From Acidobacteriaceae bacterium (GTDB taxonomy: Bacteria; Acidobacteriota; Terriglobia; Bryobacterales; Bryobacteraceae): DNA of 43,341 nucleotides. This document shows positions 1 to 7,945 of the stretch, one piece after another. The notes under the pieces were generated by a model. It made no database searches. It was given only the letters and a program-made list of their open reading frames with translations, and was not told the origin of the DNA. Within the stretch, counting starts at the first letter, position 1. Every line of letters begins with the position of its first letter. The DNA lies in contig CAJCIT010000221.1 of assembly GCA_903970405.1 (NCBI GenBank), forward strand, positions 1 through 43,341, given 5' to 3'. The position numbers were made by a program, and so were the translations under genes.

Positions 1-1874
1 CTCTGCACACCAAGATCGCCGTGCTTACGTTGCCTGACCGAGACCTGTCCAGCCTGGGCTTCCCGATCGCCAACCACAAGCATGTAAGGAACTTTTTGTA
101 GCTGAGCTTCCCGGATCTTGAAGTTTACCTTTTCGCTGCGCCCATCCACTTCCGTCCGCACGCCCGCTTGCGTCAGCCGCTGCTTAACAAGATGCGCATA
201 CTCATTCTGACGATCTGTGATGGGCAAGACGATGGCCTGCACCGGGGCCAACCAGACGGGGAAAGCTCCCGCATAATGTTCAATCAGAATCCCAAAAAAG
301 CGCTCAACCGAACCGTACAACGCCCGGTGAACCATCAGCGGCTGGTGAGCCTTGCCGTCTTCAGCGATGTACTCCAGACCGAAACGGCGCGGCAGCGTAA
401 AGTCGAACTGAACAGTGGAAAGCTGCCAGAAACGCCCGATGGCGTCCACCAGTTTCACGTCGATTTTCGGGCCGTAGAAGGCGGCCTCGTCCGGTGAAAC
501 CTTCACTTTCATTTTGAGGCGATCGACCGCCCGCTGAAGAGCCTTCTCGCCCAGTTCCCATTGGTCCGGCGTACCATCGTATTTGCCGCTCACGCCGCCG
601 TCCCAGGTGGAGAGCTCCGCCTCGTACTCCGTGAAGCCGAAGGTGTGGAGCGTATCCACGGCGAATTGGAGACAGTTGACGACTTCGTCTTCAATCTGAT
701 CGGGCGTGCAGAAGATATGCGCGTCATCCTGCGTGAACCCGCGAACGCGCAGCAGCCCGTGCATAACGCCGGAACGCTCATAGCGGTAGACGGTTCCCAG
801 TTCTCCCAGACGCACCGGAAGGTCGCGATAGCTGCGAAGCCGATCCCGGTAGATCAGAATATGGAACGGGCAGTTCATCGGCTTGAGCTGGTATTCGGCA
901 TCGTCCAGTTCCATCCGCTTGAACATGTTTTCGGAATAGAAGTTATAGTGGCCGGAGGTGTTCCAGAGGTCGCTCCGCGCCACGTGCGGCGTGTAAACCA
1001 GCGAATACCCTCGCTTGATGTATTGGTCGCGCATCCAGTCTTCGAGAAGCTTGCGAATGGCGCCGCCCTTGGGGTGGAAAAAGATCAGTCCGGGACCGGC
1101 CAGCTCTTGAATGCTAAACAGATCGAGTTCCTGGCCCAGCTTCCGGTGATCGCGCCGCTTTGCTTCTTCCAGCCGGTGCAGGTACTTATCGAGTTCGTCC
1201 TTCGTGAAGAACGCCGCGCCGTAGATGCGCTGCAATTGAGGATTCTTTTCATCGCCTTTCCAATAAGCGCCGGCGACCGACAGAAGCTTGAATGCCTTCA
1301 ACTTGCCTGTATCAGGAACGTGCGGACCGCGGCAAAAATCGATGAAATGCGGCCCCAGCGTGTACTCGGTAAAGACGTCATCCGCCTTCTCGGTAATCAG
1401 CTCCTTCTTCATCCAGTCGTCGGCGTATTTCTTCAGGCCGTCCTCTTTCCGCGTCAGGATTCGCTCAAAAGGAAGGTGGCGAGCCTGGATCTCGCGCATC
1501 TTTTCCTCGATTCGCTCCAGATCTTCGGGAGTGAACTTCGCCGCCCGCTGAAAGTCGTAGTAGAAACCAACGTCGGTTGGAGGGCCAATACCCAGCTGCG
1601 TTTCCGGAAATAACTCCAGAACGGCCGCAGCCAGCAGGTGGGCCATGGAATGGCGATAGACAAACAAAGCGTCCGGATCCTTGTTTGTCAAAAGCTGAAC
1701 CGAAGAATCCTTCTCCAGGGGCCGAACCAGGTCCCAGAACTCCCCATTCACCTTGGCCGCAAAGGAGGCGTCCGCCAGGCGGGGGCTGATGGATTTGGCG
1801 ATATCCAGAGGTGTTGTGCCGGCGGCAACCTGTTGGTGGCTCCCGTCGGGCAAAGTGATGTTAAGACCGCTCAT
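1..1874 (-). CDS. thrS: Threonyl-tRNA synthetase, 3' end cut off by window edge
   Basis: Charges tRNA-Thr with threonine in the cytoplasm. The reading frame is open from an ATG at 1874 to the window edge, about 624 codons; the E. coli enzyme has 642, so only the last few tens of residues are missing. In order: an N-terminal TGS domain (MSGLNITLPDGS), the editing domain with the HxxxH motif (HSMAH, His75 and His79), the class II catalytic core with the zinc-ligand Cys in KPMNCPFH (about residue 335, matching Cys334 of E. coli), and the start of the C-terminal anticodon-binding domain (WLAPVQAIVLPITD). An AGGA lies about 12 nt before the ATG, a weak ribosome site. No leader structure such as a T-box was recognised upstream. 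Downstream neighbours are outside the window. Confidence 0.96.
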   Translation of the reverse strand, partial: MSGLNITLPDGSHQQVAAGTTPLDIAKSISPRLADASFAAKVNGEFWDLVRPLEKDSSVQLLTNKDPDALFVYRHSMAHLLAAAVLELFPETQLGIGPPTDVGFYYDFQRAAKFTPEDLERIEEKMREIQARHLPFERILTRKEDGLKKYADDWMKKELITEKADDVFTEYTLGPHFIDFCRGPHVPDTGKLKAFKLLSVAGAYWKGDEKNPQLQRIYGAAFFTKDELDKYLHRLEEAKRRDHRKLGQELDLFSIQELAGPGLIFFHPKGGAIRKLLEDWMRDQYIKRGYSLVYTPHVARSDLWNTSGHYNFYSENMFKRMELDDAEYQLKPMNCPFHILIYRDRLRSYRDLPVRLGELGTVYRYERSGVMHGLLRVRGFTQDDAHIFCTPDQIEDEVVNCLQFAVDTLHTFGFTEYEAELSTWDGGVSGKYDGTPDQWELGEKALQRAVDRLKMKVKVSPDEAAFYGPKIDVKLVDAIGRFWQLSTVQFDFTLPRRFGLEYIAEDGKAHQPLMVHRALYGSVERFFGILIEHYAGAFPVWLAPVQAIVLPITDRQNEYAHLVKQRLTQAGVRTEVDGRSEKVNFKIREAQLQKVPYMLVVGDREAQAGQVSVRQRKHGDLGVQ

Positions 1875-1989
1875 GCGAGTGTTTTTCCTACCGTATCAAA
1901 CAAGACCGCCCGCCCCTGCTGAATCGCGCGCGTAAGCAAGCTGGCGAAAGAAAGATTGAAGGCCAAACGCGCGGAGACTCAAACGAGCC

Positions 1990-2024
1990 AAAAAAATCCC
2001 GGCATCGCGCTGGGCGGTGCCGGG
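1990..2024 (-). terminator. Rho-independent terminator of the PEP-CTERM gene
   Basis: On the minus strand a perfect 7-bp stem, CCCGGCA/TGCCGGG (1998-2004 with 2018-2024), is followed by a run of seven T residues (1990-1996 read in reverse, after one A). It lies about 45 nt past the stop of the PEP-CTERM gene at 2070, in the right direction, and separates it from thrS. Confidence 0.8.
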
Positions 2025-2069
2025 GTGTTTCGGAAGAAGAAAGAGAAAAACGAAGAGTGCCTCGAAACC

Positions 2070-2774
2070 TTATCCTAGTGCGTTCTTGACTTTTTCACGG
2101 CGCCGCCGGCGCATTGCGAAAGAGGCGCCTCCCACCAGACCCATACCCACCAGGGCCAGGGACATCGGTTCGGGCGCAATCATCACCGAATTGGGATTGA
2201 ACAAGGGTTGACCGAGCGCGTTGAACTGCTGACCACCCATCTTGCTTTGCACCATCGCCGGATCCCCGGGGGTGATTTCGAATAGGTTCGTCAGGGAGAA
2301 TAAGCTTTCCCCCGGACTGATCGTCACCACTTCGGAAATCGAAATCGGCGAAATGTTTCCGGTCACCGACACCGGACCGCCTAGGATAGCGTCGGTCAAA
2401 GATATTCCGATGTTGGAACTTAGCGTGTCAGGTCCCGTAAACGTAAATGTCATGCCAATGGTGACAGTTTGCGTTGTAGACGAAAAACCGATGTCAGAGA
2501 AGTCGGCGGCCACCGTGTTCATGCCCGCGGTCGGACTTTGAACAAGCGAGAAAGTGCCCGAATCCACCACGTTGCCGTTGAAGGTAATGCCAGTGATGGT
2601 TAGCGTGTCCAGAACACCAGGACTAGGGCTCATGAAATCCGCAGTGATCGGAATTGGATTCTTGGAACCCATCATTCCGGACAAACATGCGCTATTCGAC
2701 AATGAACAGGACCCGGGCATGGCAGGCAGCGCTGCCAGCCCTCCCAGTCCTAGAAGTATTACTAGCCGTTTCAT
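2070..2774 (-). CDS. PEP-CTERM sorting-domain protein (surface/exported, unknown function)
   Basis: A 234-residue exported protein. The N-terminus is a signal peptide (MKRLVILLGLGGLAALPAMP). The middle, about residues 40-195, is rich in Thr, Ser, Val and Gly with beta-type alternation and no enzymatic motif I recognise. The C-terminus is a classic PEP-CTERM tail: PEP at 201-203, a hydrophobic helix about 204-221, then an Arg cluster (RRRRR). In this family the tail is recognised by an exosortase that cleaves and hands the protein to the surface or matrix; no exosortase gene is in this window. GGAGG at 2782-2786, 7 nt before the ATG, supports the start. The gene is a single transcription unit with its own promoter (2856-2884) and terminator (1990-2024). 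Confidence 0.88.
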   Translation of the reverse strand: MKRLVILLGLGGLAALPAMPGSCSLSNSACLSGMMGSKNPIPITADFMSPSPGVLDTLTITGITFNGNVVDSGTFSLVQSPTAGMNTVAADFSDIGFSSTTQTVTIGMTFTFTGPDTLSSNIGISLTDAILGGPVSVTGNISPISISEVVTISPGESLFSLTNLFEITPGDPAMVQSKMGGQQFNALGQPLFNPNSVMIAPEPMSLALVGMGLVGGASFAMRRRRREKVKNALG

Positions 2775-2855
2775 GCGAAATCCTCCGAAAGCGCAACGAA
2801 CGCGGGGAAGTCGCTTAACCTGTACTATCGGTTTTCGCTTATTCGACCCTAGACT

Positions 2856-2884
2856 ATCCTAAGACGAGTACTAAGCGATGTCAA
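2856..2884 (-). promoter_or_regulatory. Sigma-70-type promoter of the PEP-CTERM gene
   Basis: On the minus strand TTGACA (2879-2884, perfect -35) is separated by exactly 17 nt from TAGGAT (2856-2861, -10). This predicts a transcript start near 2849 and a leader of roughly 75 nt before the ATG at 2774. Confidence 0.7.
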
Positions 2885-3031
2885 GCGTCTTTGCATGCCG
2901 AACCAATGAGGTTTCAATGACTTCGCCGAAAATTCGTCGTTAAGACTCCTGTTTTATTGGGGGTACGGCTCATTCTGTGAGTAGGAGTACTCTCATCGGC
3001 TTCGCTTGGTACTACGGAGGCAACCACTAGG

Positions 3032-3922
3032 ATGCTGGGCAAACTACCGACGGAATCGCGGCACCCGGATTCTCAAGGGATCGATCTTCTGCCGACGATC
3101 GACGTATTAACGATCATTAATAAGCTCGATTTTGAAATAGCGCCCAGCATCCAGAGGGAGTTGGCATCCATCGCCGCCGCAGTGGAGAGAATCGCACCGA
3201 GGATAGAGGCAGGCGGCCGTCTCTTTTATTCCGGCGCAGGGACCAGCGGCCGTCTCGGCGTATTGGACGCCTCGGAATGCCCGCCCACCTTCCACAGTCC
3301 TCCGGAGATGGTTCAGGGAGTCATCGCCGGTGGCGATCGGGCCCTCCGGTTCGCCGTCGAGAAGGCGGAGGATTTGCCGGCGCAAGGTCAAGCGGACCTC
3401 GTTGAGCGTGGGTTCGGGTCTCTCGATTCCCTGGTTGGGATTGCGGCCAGCGGCCGGACGCCGTACGTCATCGGGGCCATCGAACACGCGAAGAGCGTGG
3501 GAGCATTGACGGTGGGGCTGGCCTGTGTCCGGGATTCCTCCGTCAGCAAATTGTCAGACATTTCGATAGCAGTCGAGATGGGCCCCGAGGTTCTCACCGG
3601 GTCTACCAGAATGCGCGCCGGCACCGCTACCAAGATGGTCCTTAATATGATCAGCACCGGCGTGATGATCCGGCTAGGATACGTCTACGGCAACTTGATG
3701 GTGAAGGTTCAGCCGACGAACTCAAAGCTGGAGGATCGCGCCAAACGCATCGTCGCGGAAGTGACCGGCGTCTCGGACGACGAAGCGGCGGGACTCCTGA
3801 TGGAGGGCGGCTCTGTCAGCGCGGCCATTGTGATGAAGCGGCTGAATGTGAGCCGGCTGGAAGCCGAGCGGCGGCTGGCTGAAGCGAAGGGCCGTTTGCG
3901 GGCCGCATTGGGCGAGAGCTGA
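3032..3922 (+). CDS. murQ: N-acetylmuramic acid 6-phosphate etherase
   Basis: Cleaves the lactyl ether of MurNAc-6-phosphate to GlcNAc-6-phosphate and D-lactate, a cytoplasmic step of peptidoglycan recycling. The 296-residue length is normal for MurQ. The SIS-fold sugar-phosphate motif FYSGAGTSGRLG begins near residue 65, and the catalytic Glu of DASEC falls at 82 (Glu83 in E. coli). LTGSTRMRAGTATKMVLN, near residues 188-205, is the second family signature; a UBA-like helical tail follows. GGAGG at 3016-3020 lies 11 nt before the ATG. First gene of a tight operon with murA (20-nt gap), pairing recycling with the first committed step of wall precursor synthesis. Confidence 0.95.
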   Translation: MLGKLPTESRHPDSQGIDLLPTIDVLTIINKLDFEIAPSIQRELASIAAAVERIAPRIEAGGRLFYSGAGTSGRLGVLDASECPPTFHSPPEMVQGVIAGGDRALRFAVEKAEDLPAQGQADLVERGFGSLDSLVGIAASGRTPYVIGAIEHAKSVGALTVGLACVRDSSVSKLSDISIAVEMGPEVLTGSTRMRAGTATKMVLNMISTGVMIRLGYVYGNLMVKVQPTNSKLEDRAKRIVAEVTGVSDDEAAGLLMEGGSVSAAIVMKRLNVSRLEAERRLAEAKGRLRAALGES

Positions 3923-3942
3923 GATGTCACAGTAAGAAATAA

Positions 3943-5199
3943 ATGGACAAATTCAAGATTCAAGGCGGCGCCGCCTTACAGGGAACGCTCCCGGTGAGCG
4001 GCGCAAAGAATTCCGCGCTGCCGGCATTGGCGGCCTCGCTATTGACGGAAGACGAGGTGCTTCTGACTCGGATTCCCCAGGTCAAAGACATCAAGACCAT
4101 GGAAGGTCTTGTGGAGTATACGGGCGCCGAGCTGAAGGATGACGGCGGACGGGTCACCATCCGCGCCGCAAACCTGGCGACGCCGGAGGCCCCCTACGAG
4201 ATTGTGAAGACGATGCGCGCGTCAAGCCTGGTGCTGGGCCCCCTGGTGGCGAGGACGGGACGGGCGCGCGTTTCCATGCCCGGCGGCTGCGCCATCGGCG
4301 CACGGCCCATTAATTTGCATGTGCTGGCGCTGGAGAAGCTGGGCGCCACCATTGAGCAGTCCCACGGCTACGTGGAGGCACAGGCGCCCAACGGGCTGCG
4401 CGGCGGCGCGATCCACTTCGACCGGATTACCGTGACGGGCACCGAAGACGTCCTGATGGCAGCAGTTCTTGCCAGAGGCGAGACGGTAATTACAAATGCG
4501 GCGCGAGAGCCCGAGGTGGCGGATTTGGCGGAATTGCTGATGAAAATGGGGGCGAACATACAGGGCGCCGGCACCTCTACCATTCGCGTCCAAGGCGTGG
4601 AGCGCCTGCATGGGGCCGAGCACGCCATCATTCCAGACCGCATTGAAGCCGGCACGTTCATGCTGGCGGCGGCCATCACCCACGGCAATGTGCTGATTAC
4701 CGGCTGCGTCACGGAGCATGTTGCCGCGCTGACCGCGAAAATGAGGCTCGCCGGCGCTGAGGTCACTGAGGAATCGCCGGCATCGCTGCGTGTCCGGTGC
4801 GCTTCCCGGCCGCTGGCGGTGGATATGACGACTGAGGAGTATCCAGGCTTCGCCACCGATCTCCAGGCGCAGTATATGGCCTGGATGACCACGGCGCGGG
4901 GCATCAGCTTCATCACGGAGACGATCTTCGAGAACCGCTTCATGCACACCCAGGAACTGGCGCGCATGGGCGCCACCATCCGGATTGAAGGGCGTCAGGC
5001 GATTGTGGCCGGAGAGTCAGTGCTCACCGGCGCGCAAGTGATTGCGTCCGATTTGCGAGCCAGCGCTTCTCTGGTTCTGGCGGGCCTGGCGGCCAAGGGC
5101 GAAACGGCCATCGACCGCGTCTATCACATCGACCGCGGCTATGAGAACATCGAGATCAAACTGGCCGCGGCCGGCGCGCTAATTGAGCGAGTGAAGTGA
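3943..5199 (+). CDS. murA: UDP-N-acetylglucosamine 1-carboxyvinyltransferase
   Basis: Transfers enolpyruvate from PEP to UDP-GlcNAc, the first committed step of peptidoglycan synthesis, in the cytoplasm. At 418 residues it has the usual length. The substrate-binding Lys-Asn of SGAKNSALPALA sits at 22-23 and the catalytic loop VSMPGGCAIGARPINLH carries Cys116, equal to the fosfomycin-target Cys115 of E. coli; this copy is therefore of the Cys type rather than the fosfomycin-insensitive Asp type. The two-fold EPT repeat is complete and the C-terminus (HIDRGYENIEIKLAAAGA) is typical. No strong Shine-Dalgarno is visible before the ATG, so translation may be coupled to murQ 20 nt upstream. Rhodanese follows after 4 nt. 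Confidence 0.96.
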   Translation: MDKFKIQGGAALQGTLPVSGAKNSALPALAASLLTEDEVLLTRIPQVKDIKTMEGLVEYTGAELKDDGGRVTIRAANLATPEAPYEIVKTMRASSLVLGPLVARTGRARVSMPGGCAIGARPINLHVLALEKLGATIEQSHGYVEAQAPNGLRGGAIHFDRITVTGTEDVLMAAVLARGETVITNAAREPEVADLAELLMKMGANIQGAGTSTIRVQGVERLHGAEHAIIPDRIEAGTFMLAAAITHGNVLITGCVTEHVAALTAKMRLAGAEVTEESPASLRVRCASRPLAVDMTTEEYPGFATDLQAQYMAWMTTARGISFITETIFENRFMHTQELARMGATIRIEGRQAIVAGESVLTGAQVIASDLRASASLVLAGLAAKGETAIDRVYHIDRGYENIEIKLAAAGALIERVK

Positions 5200-5203
5200 C
5201 AAC

Positions 5204-5599
5204 ATGAGCGTACCCGCAAAACATCACAGCGAAGGGTTTCTAGCGATCGTGCGGGACGCCAAAACCCGCGTTAGGGAGATCGATATTGAGCAGTACAAGA
5301 CGATGCGGCAAAACGGAGCGCCCCACCTGCTGATTGACGTTCGCGAAGAGAGCGAATGGAACGCGGCGCACGCGGCCGGCGCGATGCATTTAAGCAAAGG
5401 GATCATCGAGCGGGATATTGAGACGGCGGTTCCCGATAAAACGGCCGCGATGGTTCTCTACTGCGGCGGCGGATATCGCTCCGCGCTCGCCACGGACAAT
5501 CTTCAAAAGATGGGCTACACGAATGTACTGTCGCTCGACGGCGGCTGGCGCGCCATCGAAGCGTCAGGGCTGCCCCTCGAAACAGGCATATGCGCATAA
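5204..5599 (+). CDS. Rhodanese-domain sulfurtransferase
   Basis: A single-domain rhodanese of 131 residues. The domain starts with the LLIDVREESEWNAAHAAGA block (residues 42-60), and the active-site loop YCGGGYRSALA places the catalytic Cys at 87. A catalytic Cys followed by a basic loop is the layout of active sulfurtransferases that carry a persulfide. There is no signal peptide, so it should be cytoplasmic. It begins 4 nt after murA and is last in the murQ-murA operon. The link to cell-wall metabolism is probably incidental; the physiological sulfur acceptor cannot be read from sequence. Confidence 0.88.
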   Translation: MSVPAKHHSEGFLAIVRDAKTRVREIDIEQYKTMRQNGAPHLLIDVREESEWNAAHAAGAMHLSKGIIERDIETAVPDKTAAMVLYCGGGYRSALATDNLQKMGYTNVLSLDGGWRAIEASGLPLETGICA

Positions 5600-5742
5600 G
5601 CGCTCCCTGTTGGCCTGCCGGCGTTCGCAGATCGGCCGCCCCTTCTGAAGCGCGCGTGAGCAAGCGGGTAAACCCGCAGTAGCTTCGCCGCCGCTTCAGC
5701 GATAACCCGAAACCGCTGCCGATAACCCTCTCAGAAACGAAA

Positions 5743-5758
5743 GCGCCTTTTCAGGCGC
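5743..5758. terminator. Possible shared hairpin between convergent genes
   Basis: GCGCCT-TTTC-AGGCGC forms a 6-bp stem with a 4-nt loop at the convergent junction of the rhodanese and methyltransferase genes. It overlaps the methyltransferase stop codon at 5751-5753. It lacks a long T run on either strand, so it is only a weak terminator candidate. Confidence 0.35.
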
Positions 5759-6629
5759 CGCCGGGGGAGCGCTTGTCAGCACGTAAGATGACGCGCTCAA
5801 ACTGCCAGCCCGAGGGGTTCAGGTTACCGCGATAGTGGCCGGTTTTCCGGACACTCGCGAAGCCGAGTTTCAAGAGCATCTGGGTAAGACAGGCGAGATT
5901 CGGATGCCACCATGCCACTTCATCGTCCGCCGCGCTCGATCCGCCGATGTACATCATGGCGGCCGGTTCCTGCGGGCCTTCAGGCAACACACCGGCGAAG
6001 ATGAGCGTGCCCTTGCAAAGCGCGGCCAGCGCGGCCAGCGCTTTCAGCGGATAGAGCGTGTGGATGAGAACGTCGCCGAAGAAGACCAGATCGAAGCCTT
6101 CGCGCACGCCGGTACGGTCCAGGGTCAGGTCATAGACCGTCGAATAGCAGCGCTCAATGCGCGAGCCGAGGCGATCGCGGCAGAATCGGAACGGGCCCTC
6201 CAGCAGATACCAGTAGAGGTCACGCTCAGAGTGGCCATGACGCACGAACTTCTCCTGGTCCACTGAATCCGGAAAGATCATGCGTTCGATTTTGCGCAGG
6301 GAGCTATCCACATCCTGGCCGGGGAAACGGTCCAGATCGCGGAGCGAGGGAAGCTCCACCGAGATCACGCGCGCGCCCCGGCGTTCAAATTCAAAGGCGA
6401 AGAAGCCGGTGGCTGAACCGACGTCCAGCACGGTCATGCCGCGCATGTCGGCCGGAAACTGGAACGCGGCGATGGTATCGCGAAAGTCATACATGCCGGG
6501 CGTTACCAGCCCATCGCCGAGGTCGATGGTGTGGTACCAGTAGTAGCGCTCGGCGTCAGCCAGACCCTGTTCGGCCGCGCGCTGAATAAACTCTCGGGAC
6601 CGCTCGTAGAACTGTTCCTGGTAAGTCAT
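5751..6629 (-). CDS. Class I SAM-dependent methyltransferase (CmoB-like)
   Basis: A 292-residue methyltransferase. SAM-binding motif I is TVLDVGSATGFFAFE (about 66-80) and the acidic residue that binds the ribose follows in ISVELPS. Upstream is WYHTIDLGDGLVTPG (31-45), a block also found in tRNA mo5U34 methyltransferase (CmoB)-like proteins and in the next gene. The ATG at 6629 is chosen because GGAGAG lies just upstream and the stop of the preceding gene is 14 nt away; a longer frame would run back into that gene. The substrate cannot be assigned: the family includes RNA, lipid and glycan methylases. It is last in a three-gene minus-strand run. Confidence 0.82.
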   Translation of the reverse strand: MTYQEQFYERSREFIQRAAEQGLADAERYYWYHTIDLGDGLVTPGMYDFRDTIAAFQFPADMRGMTVLDVGSATGFFAFEFERRGARVISVELPSLRDLDRFPGQDVDSSLRKIERMIFPDSVDQEKFVRHGHSERDLYWYLLEGPFRFCRDRLGSRIERCYSTVYDLTLDRTGVREGFDLVFFGDVLIHTLYPLKALAALAALCKGTLIFAGVLPEGPQEPAAMMYIGGSSAADDEVAWWHPNLACLTQMLLKLGFASVRKTGHYRGNLNPSGWQFERVILRADKRSPGGA

Positions 6630-6643
6630 TTCTCTCCGGGTAC

Positions 6644-7438
6644 TTACCTCCAGGCGGCGCAGACCACGCGCTTGCCACGCGCATGCTGCTCGTAGGCATC
6701 GGGCGGAGGACTCAGAATTTCGGCATGCGAAAACCCCGCCTGCCAAAGCATAAAGAGCAGGGCCTTGGGTGAGGGGCAAGTGGCCATGGGGCGGACGCCG
6801 GTCTCACGATTGCCGGCGTTGAATTCACCGGATTCATTGATCAGGGCGATGATTCCCTGGTAGGGCCGAGTCCATTCCCGCGCGCCCCATTCCGCAAAAC
6901 CCTCCACCTCATCCACCACCTGGGTCTCAACGATACACATTTCGCCGGTCACCGCCGCTACTTGCCGCAGGCACAGCATGGGGTCCTCCACGTGATAGAG
7001 AACGCCGAGGAACAAGGTCAAATCGTAGGTGCGGCCCTCGTCGCAGGCAAGGGTTTCCACGCGTCCCTGACGGAAGCGCACACCCGCGCCGGAGGCAGCA
7101 GCGACGAAACGAGCCCGTTGAAGGTTCTCCTCGCGCGCGTCAATGCCGGTCACCGACATGCCATGCCGCGACATGGCGACAGCATAAAAGCCTTCATGAC
7201 AGCCAATGTCGAGGCATTCAAGACCTTGAACGCGGGGCCCGAAGTGCAACGCGACAGCCGCTTCGACCATTGCCAGGCGCGTGTTGTGAATGTGGACCAC
7301 CTGCGGCGGGATAGCCGGCGTGGTGTGAAATCCGTTGCCAAGATCGTGAGCGTAAAACCAGGGTTCGAACTTTTCGATGCCCTGGCGAATCTCCGTTGAC
7401 GTGAGCGCGGACTCCAAGCCTCCAGGATAAAAGATCAC
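6644..7438 (-). CDS. Class I SAM-dependent methyltransferase (paralogue of the next gene)
   Basis: A 264-residue protein with motif I CLDIGCHEGFYAVA (75-88), acidic motif II in VTGIDARE, and the FYAHDLGNGFHTTP block (28-41) that parallels the other methyltransferase. DLTLFLGVLYHVEDP is a typical post-motif region. The apparent start is GTG at 7438 with no clear ribosome site; the frame could start slightly downstream. It lies 14 nt from both neighbours, so the three genes are likely co-transcribed. The pair probably arose by duplication and divergence, since motif order and N-terminal block are shared. Substrate unknown. Confidence 0.8.
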   Translation of the reverse strand: MIFYPGGLESALTSTEIRQGIEKFEPWFYAHDLGNGFHTTPAIPPQVVHIHNTRLAMVEAAVALHFGPRVQGLECLDIGCHEGFYAVAMSRHGMSVTGIDAREENLQRARFVAAASGAGVRFRQGRVETLACDEGRTYDLTLFLGVLYHVEDPMLCLRQVAAVTGEMCIVETQVVDEVEGFAEWGAREWTRPYQGIIALINESGEFNAGNRETGVRPMATCPSPKALLFMLWQAGFSHAEILSPPPDAYEQHARGKRVVCAAWR

Positions 7439-7452
7439 GAAAAAACGGCGCG

Positions 7453-7695
7453 CTAATCGCCGGTTTTTTGCGGACTCTTCGTCGCGCCGCCGCCCTTATT
7501 GCGAACCGAAGGACTGGTGTAGTGCGCATTCGGGTCCTTCATTCGGCTGGCGGCCGGGCGACTGGCTTCGCGCGCCGCTTCGATCTGCTCCGGAGTTCTC
7601 ACGTCGGGCTCGGAGACCTTCGCCCCGGCCTTGGCGCGCGACACGTGGCGATCATGGCGCTTCTGCAATCTTTTTCTGGTTAGTTCCTTGTTCAT
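7453..7695 (-). CDS. Small basic hypothetical protein (80 aa)
   Basis: An 80-residue, highly charged protein, rich in Lys, Arg, Pro and Ala, starting MNKELTRKRLQKRHDRHVS and ending with a Gly/Lys/Ser tail. It has no membrane segment or Cys and looks largely disordered, with a basic helix at the N-terminus (about 3-25) that could bind nucleic acid. The ATG at 7695 is preceded by AGGAAC about 5 nt upstream. It is first in the run with the two methyltransferases (14-nt gap). I do not recognise the family; a function in RNA binding would be a guess. Confidence 0.6.
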   Translation of the reverse strand: MNKELTRKRLQKRHDRHVSRAKAGAKVSEPDVRTPEQIEAAREASRPAASRMKDPNAHYTSPSVRNKGGGATKSPQKTGD

Positions 7696-7839
7696 ACCGT
7701 TCCTTTTTCGCGGCTTCCACTTAATAGCGTAGCGGGTTTGGCCCACCGGCGTCTGCCTCCCGGCGCTCTGACGCCCAAGCCGCGCCGCCGCTCTTGTGAA
7801 CCAAGTTTGCGGGGCGGCTGGCAGCCTAGGATCAAATCC

Positions 7840-7905
7840 AGAGGCCGATTGGAAATCGGCCTCTTTCGGGCTTTAGCCTGAGTCGTCAGGTTGACGCCTG
7901 GGCCA
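7840..7905. repeat. Cluster of small palindromes, TTGGAAA family (copy 1)
   Basis: A perfect 11-bp stem AGAGGCCGATT/AATCGGCCTCT with loop GGA (7840-7864) is followed by GGGCTTTAGCCTG and then CAGG-TTGACG-CCTG with a CCACC box. The same core elements recur at 38402-38480. The hairpin also lies downstream of the response-regulator gene and might stop its transcript, but there is no T run on the minus strand. The rest of the 250-nt gap (7696-7945) shows no gene. Confidence 0.6.
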
Positions 7906-7945
7906 CCCACCAGCGTGTTCGGCTACCGGCCGGCTCTATACGCCT

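Noticed and set aside
561-1613. 350-codon plus-strand open frame
   Set aside because: It lies wholly antisense to thrS, whose frame carries clear TGS, HxxxH and zinc motifs. High GC favours long antisense frames.
4222-4947. 241-codon minus-strand open frame inside murA
   Set aside because: The murA frame is complete with catalytic Cys116; the antisense frame has no start signal or family pattern.
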